Positions 6,782 to 8,766 of a DNA stretch of 8,766 nucleotides are shown one piece after another. The stretch comes from JAHBWV01 sp964588385 (GTDB lineage: Bacteria; Planctomycetota; Phycisphaerae; Phycisphaerales; UBA1924), in contig CAZPPG010000109.1 of NCBI GenBank assembly GCA_964588385.1, forward strand, positions 1 to 8,766, written 5' to 3'. A program made the position numbers and the translations under genes. The notes beneath the pieces were generated by a model. It saw nothing but the letters and a program-made list of their open reading frames with translations, was not told the origin of the DNA and searched no databases. How positions within the stretch are numbered: position 1 is the stretch's first letter; each line of letters opens with the position of its first letter.

Positions 6782-6835
6782 TCAGCGTTCCTCCTGAGCA
6801 GCGCCCATCGCATGCGTGTTCGAGTTCGTGCTCAT
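6782..6835 (-). other. 17-codon open frame bridging cysT and cysW
   Basis: An ATG at 6833-6835 overlaps the cysT stop as ATGA. It opens a 17-residue frame, MSTNSNTHAMGAAQEER, ending at TGA 6782-6784 one base before the cysW ATG (TGA-T-ATG). A weak GGAG lies about nine bases upstream inside cysT. If translated, ribosomes finishing cysT could restart here and deliver translation directly to cysW. The peptide is hydrophilic and has no family I recognise. It may be chance, since short open frames of this size are common at this GC content. Confidence 0.25.
6790..6795 (-). promoter_or_regulatory. Shine-Dalgarno AGGAGG that sets the cysW start
   Basis: The - strand reads AGGAGG, nine bases before the ATG at 6780. 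It is the strongest ribosome binding site in the window and lies downstream of the alternative ATG at 6813, so it supports the shorter CysW. It also lies inside the bridging mini-frame 6782-6835. Confidence 0.75.
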
Positions 6836-7686
6836 GTGTGCGCGCTCCGTCGAGTCCACGCCTGCAGCAGGTTGATCACCAGCAGCATTAAGAACGAGAC
6901 GGCGAGCATCCCGACAGCGATCGCCGTCGCGGCGGGATAGTTGAACTCCTCCAGGCGCAGGTAGATCAACAGCGGCGCGATCTCTGTTCTGCCGGGCAGA
7001 TTGCCCGCGATGAAGATGATCGAGCCGTACTCCCCCACGGACTTGGCGAAAGAGAGGGCTAGCCCGGTCAGAACCGCAGGCAGGAGCGTCGGGAAGATCA
7101 CTCGGAAGAACGCGCTCGACCGCCGTGCTCCCAGAGACGCCGCTGCCTCTTCGTACTCAGCGTCCAGATCCTCCAGCACCGGCTGGACCGTGCGAACAAC
7201 GAACGGCAGGCTCACGAGAATCATCGCGATCACAACACCAAGCCGGCTGTACGCCGCCTTGATCCCCAGCGGCTCGAGAAACCGCCCCACCCACCCGTTC
7301 TGCGCGTAGATGGCCGTCAGAGCGATTCCTGCCACTGCCGTCGGAAGCGCAAAGGGCAGGTCCACAAGACCGTCCATGAGCTTCTTGCCCGGAAATGAGT
7401 AACGCACGAGCACCCACGCGATGACCACGCCGAACACCGTGTTCACCGCCGCAGCGATCATCGCTCCGCCGATGCTCAGCCCGTACGCCGAGAGCACACG
7501 GTCGTCGGTCACGATCTTCCAGAACTCCTGCCACGAGAGTCGCGAGGTCATCAGGAAGAGCGTGGACAGCGGCAGAAACACCACCAGGCTCATGTAGGTG
7601 ACGGAGAACCCCATCGTCAGTCCGAACCCGGGCAGGACCGACAGCTGTCTTCGGCGTCTTGAGGAGTTGACGAGTGAGGCGTCCAT
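6832..7686 (-). CDS. cysT: Sulfate ABC importer permease CysT (CysU)
   Basis: 284 residues, the partner of CysW in the membrane channel. Helices lie at about 22-47, 66-95, 105-127, 147-168, 202-226 and 252-275. The EAA loop is EEAAASLGARRSSAFFRVIFP (179-199). Family phrases are WVLVRYSFPGKKLMDGLVDLPFALPTAVAG (91-120), AEYEEAA, and AKSVGEYGSIIFIAGNLPGRTEIAPLLI (214-241), which mark it as CysT rather than CysW. The ATG at 7686 is chosen because GGAG (7695-7698) lies eight bases upstream. A GTG at 7719 in the same frame would add eleven residues without homology. It follows sbp by 120 nt, the one large gap inside the operon, and that gap contains a long hairpin. Confidence 0.95.
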   Translation of the reverse strand: MDASLVNSSRRRRQLSVLPGFGLTMGFSVTYMSLVVFLPLSTLFLMTSRLSWQEFWKIVTDDRVLSAYGLSIGGAMIAAAVNTVFGVVIAWVLVRYSFPGKKLMDGLVDLPFALPTAVAGIALTAIYAQNGWVGRFLEPLGIKAAYSRLGVVIAMILVSLPFVVRTVQPVLEDLDAEYEEAAASLGARRSSAFFRVIFPTLLPAVLTGLALSFAKSVGEYGSIIFIAGNLPGRTEIAPLLIYLRLEEFNYPAATAIAVGMLAVSFLMLLVINLLQAWTRRSAHT

Positions 7687-7730
7687 TGAGTCTGCTCCGA
7701 GAACCTCTTGCCGATGCACTCGAGCCGGAA

Positions 7731-7764
7731 ACCTCTTCCTCCGCCGTCAGGCGGGGGAAGAGGT
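7731..7764. repeat. Long intercistronic hairpin between sbp and cysT
   Basis: Bases 7731-7745 (ACCTCTTCCTCCGCC) face 7750-7764 (GGCGGGGGAAGAGGT) across the tetraloop GTCA. The pairing is 15 bp with one imperfect position: G-U if read on the + strand and a C/A mismatch on the transcribed - strand. No T-tract follows on the - strand (TTCCGGCTC comes next), so it is not a normal terminator. In position it resembles the 3'-stabilising or REP-type hairpins found after binding-protein genes in ABC operons such as malE. That would favour sbp mRNA over the permease genes. The composition, pyrimidine-rich CCTCTTCC paired with GGAAGAGG, is also typical of dispersed intergenic palindromes. Confidence 0.75.
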
Positions 7765-7806
7765 GAGGAGAGAGACATGAAGGGTGGCCAACTCCGGAAC
7801 GGACGG

Positions 7807-8766
7807 TCACTTTGACGCCATGATCGTGTCGAAGAAGCCGCCGTCGTCGAAGTGTGCTTTCTGGGCCGTGGGCCAGCCGCCGAATACGTCATCAATCGTG
7901 AAGAGTTCGATGGACTTGAACTGGTCGGCGTGCTTGGCGAGCGCTTCCCTGCTGCGTGGGCGAAAGTGGTGCTTGCCGATCAGTTCCTGAGCCTTGTCGG
8001 TGTAGAGAAACCGCAGGTACGCCTCGGCGGCTGCCCGGGTTCCCCGCTTGTCGACGACCTTGTCAACGACCGTCACGGGCGGCTCAGCGAGGATGCTGAT
8101 CGAGGGCGTGACAATCTCGAACTTGTCTTTCCCGAACTCGTTGAGGACGAGGATTGCCTCGTTCTCCCACGAGATGAAGACGTCGCCGATACCCCGCTGA
8201 ACAAACGTGTTGGTGGATCCCCTCGCCCCGGTGTCGAGCACGGGAACGTTCTTGAAGATCCTTGTGACGAACTCCTGAACCTTCGCCTCGTCGCCGTTGA
8301 ACGTGCGGAGGCCGTAGCCCCAGGCCGCAAGGTAGTTCCAGCGAGCGCCGCCGGACGTCTTGGGATTCGGTGTGATGACAGAGATCCCCGGCCGAGCCAG
8401 ATCGCTCCAGTCCTTGACGCCCTTGGGGTTCCCCTTACGCACCAGGAACACGATGGTCGACGTGTAGGGCGAACTGTTGTCCGGAAGCCGCGACTGCCAG
8501 TCGGACGGAATCAGGTTGGCCTGTGTGCCCAGCACGTCGATGTCGTACGCCAACGCGAGCGTCACAACATCGGCCTCAAGCCCGTCGATGACCGATCGTG
8601 CCTGTTTGCCCGATCCGCCATGCGACTGCTGGATCTCCACAGTTTGGCCGGTTGTCGCCTTCCACTCCTTCGCGAACTCGGCGTTGATCTCCGAGTACAG
8701 CTCTCGTGTCGGGTCGTACGAGACATTCAGCAGCGTGATCTTCTGCTGTGCGGATGCCGGCCCGGT
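7807..8766 (-). CDS. sbp: Periplasmic sulfate-binding protein, N-terminus outside window
   Basis: 319 residues are visible to the TGA at 7807. The frame continues to the window edge and lacks only the signal peptide and start codon. The visible protein begins TGPASAQQKITLLNVSYDPT, which looks like the signal-peptide cleavage zone followed by the first strand of the mature protein. Family hallmarks are present in order: NVSYDPTRELY (about 14-24), QSHGGSGKQARSVIDGLEADVVTLALAYDID (47-77), and NPKTSGGARWNYLAAW (124-139), which contains the sulfate-binding-protein signature N-P-K-T-S-G-x-A-R. The closing phrases FFRPRS-like KHHFRPRSREAL and FTIDDVFGGWPTAQKAHFDDGGFFD are also standard. It captures sulfate, or thiosulfate if it is CysP-like, and delivers it to CysT/CysW. 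An in-frame GTG at 8638-8640 is not the start, because homology runs upstream of it. The operon promoter must lie beyond the right edge. Confidence 0.96.
   Translation of the reverse strand, partial: TGPASAQQKITLLNVSYDPTRELYSEINAEFAKEWKATTGQTVEIQQSHGGSGKQARSVIDGLEADVVTLALAYDIDVLGTQANLIPSDWQSRLPDNSSPYTSTIVFLVRKGNPKGVKDWSDLARPGISVITPNPKTSGGARWNYLAAWGYGLRTFNGDEAKVQEFVTRIFKNVPVLDTGARGSTNTFVQRGIGDVFISWENEAILVLNEFGKDKFEIVTPSISILAEPPVTVVDKVVDKRGTRAAAEAYLRFLYTDKAQELIGKHHFRPRSREALAKHADQFKSIELFTIDDVFGGWPTAQKAHFDDGGFFDTIMASK

Noticed and set aside
4953..6940. Long rightward open frames antisense to cysA and cysW (327, 366 and 337 residues).
   Set aside because: All are shadows of intact cys genes. They lack recognisable domains and are rich in His/Arg/Asp or Ser/Thr/Ala as expected from the opposite strand.

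Overview
The window is about 62-65% GC (estimated by eye) and looks like the chromosome of a free-living Gram-negative-type bacterium, most likely a planctomycete and possibly Phycisphaerae-like. That placement is an inference. It rests on the zinc-free ribosomal protein S4 beginning MARYTGPKLKLSRR, on the large PpiD/SurA-N-like membrane-anchored protein next to it, and on base composition. No rRNA, tRNA, CRISPR array, prophage or insertion sequence is visible.

Layout from left to right. (1) Positions 1-363, + strand: the last 120 residues of a MATE-type multidrug/Na+-driven exporter, cut by the window edge. It converges on the leftward genes, and a perfect 8-bp inverted repeat at 360-386 contains both stop codons. 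(2) Positions 383-2326, - strand: an inner-membrane-anchored PpiD/SurA-N-like periplasmic folding factor with no recognisable parvulin domain. (3) Positions 2380-2415: a strong intrinsic terminator for the gene upstream of it on the - strand, rpsD (2430-3029). rpsD has a plausible sigma70-type promoter at 3180-3208 and a leader of about 145 nt with several inverted repeats, one of which pairs with its Shine-Dalgarno sequence. (4) Positions 3367-8766, - strand: a five-gene sulfate-uptake operon in the order sbp (cut at the right edge), cysT, cysW, cysA, and a YdhS-like FAD/NAD(P)-binding oxidoreductase.

The sulfate genes make one ABC importer. Sbp captures sulfate (or thiosulfate) in the periplasm, CysT and CysW form the membrane channel, and CysA hydrolyses ATP to drive import. 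The genes are tightly packed: 1 nt between cysW and cysA, and 14 nt between cysA and the FAD gene. The cysT-cysW gap is bridged by a 17-codon open frame with ATGA overlap to cysT. The 120-nt sbp-cysT gap holds a long hairpin. The FAD protein is the least explained member of the operon.

Most of the window is ordinary housekeeping content. The points worth a second look are the structured rpsD leader, the sbp-cysT hairpin (possibly a dispersed repeat), the bridging mini-frame before cysW, and the FAD enzyme attached to sulfate uptake. I saw nothing that amounts to a new defence, mobile or biosynthetic system.
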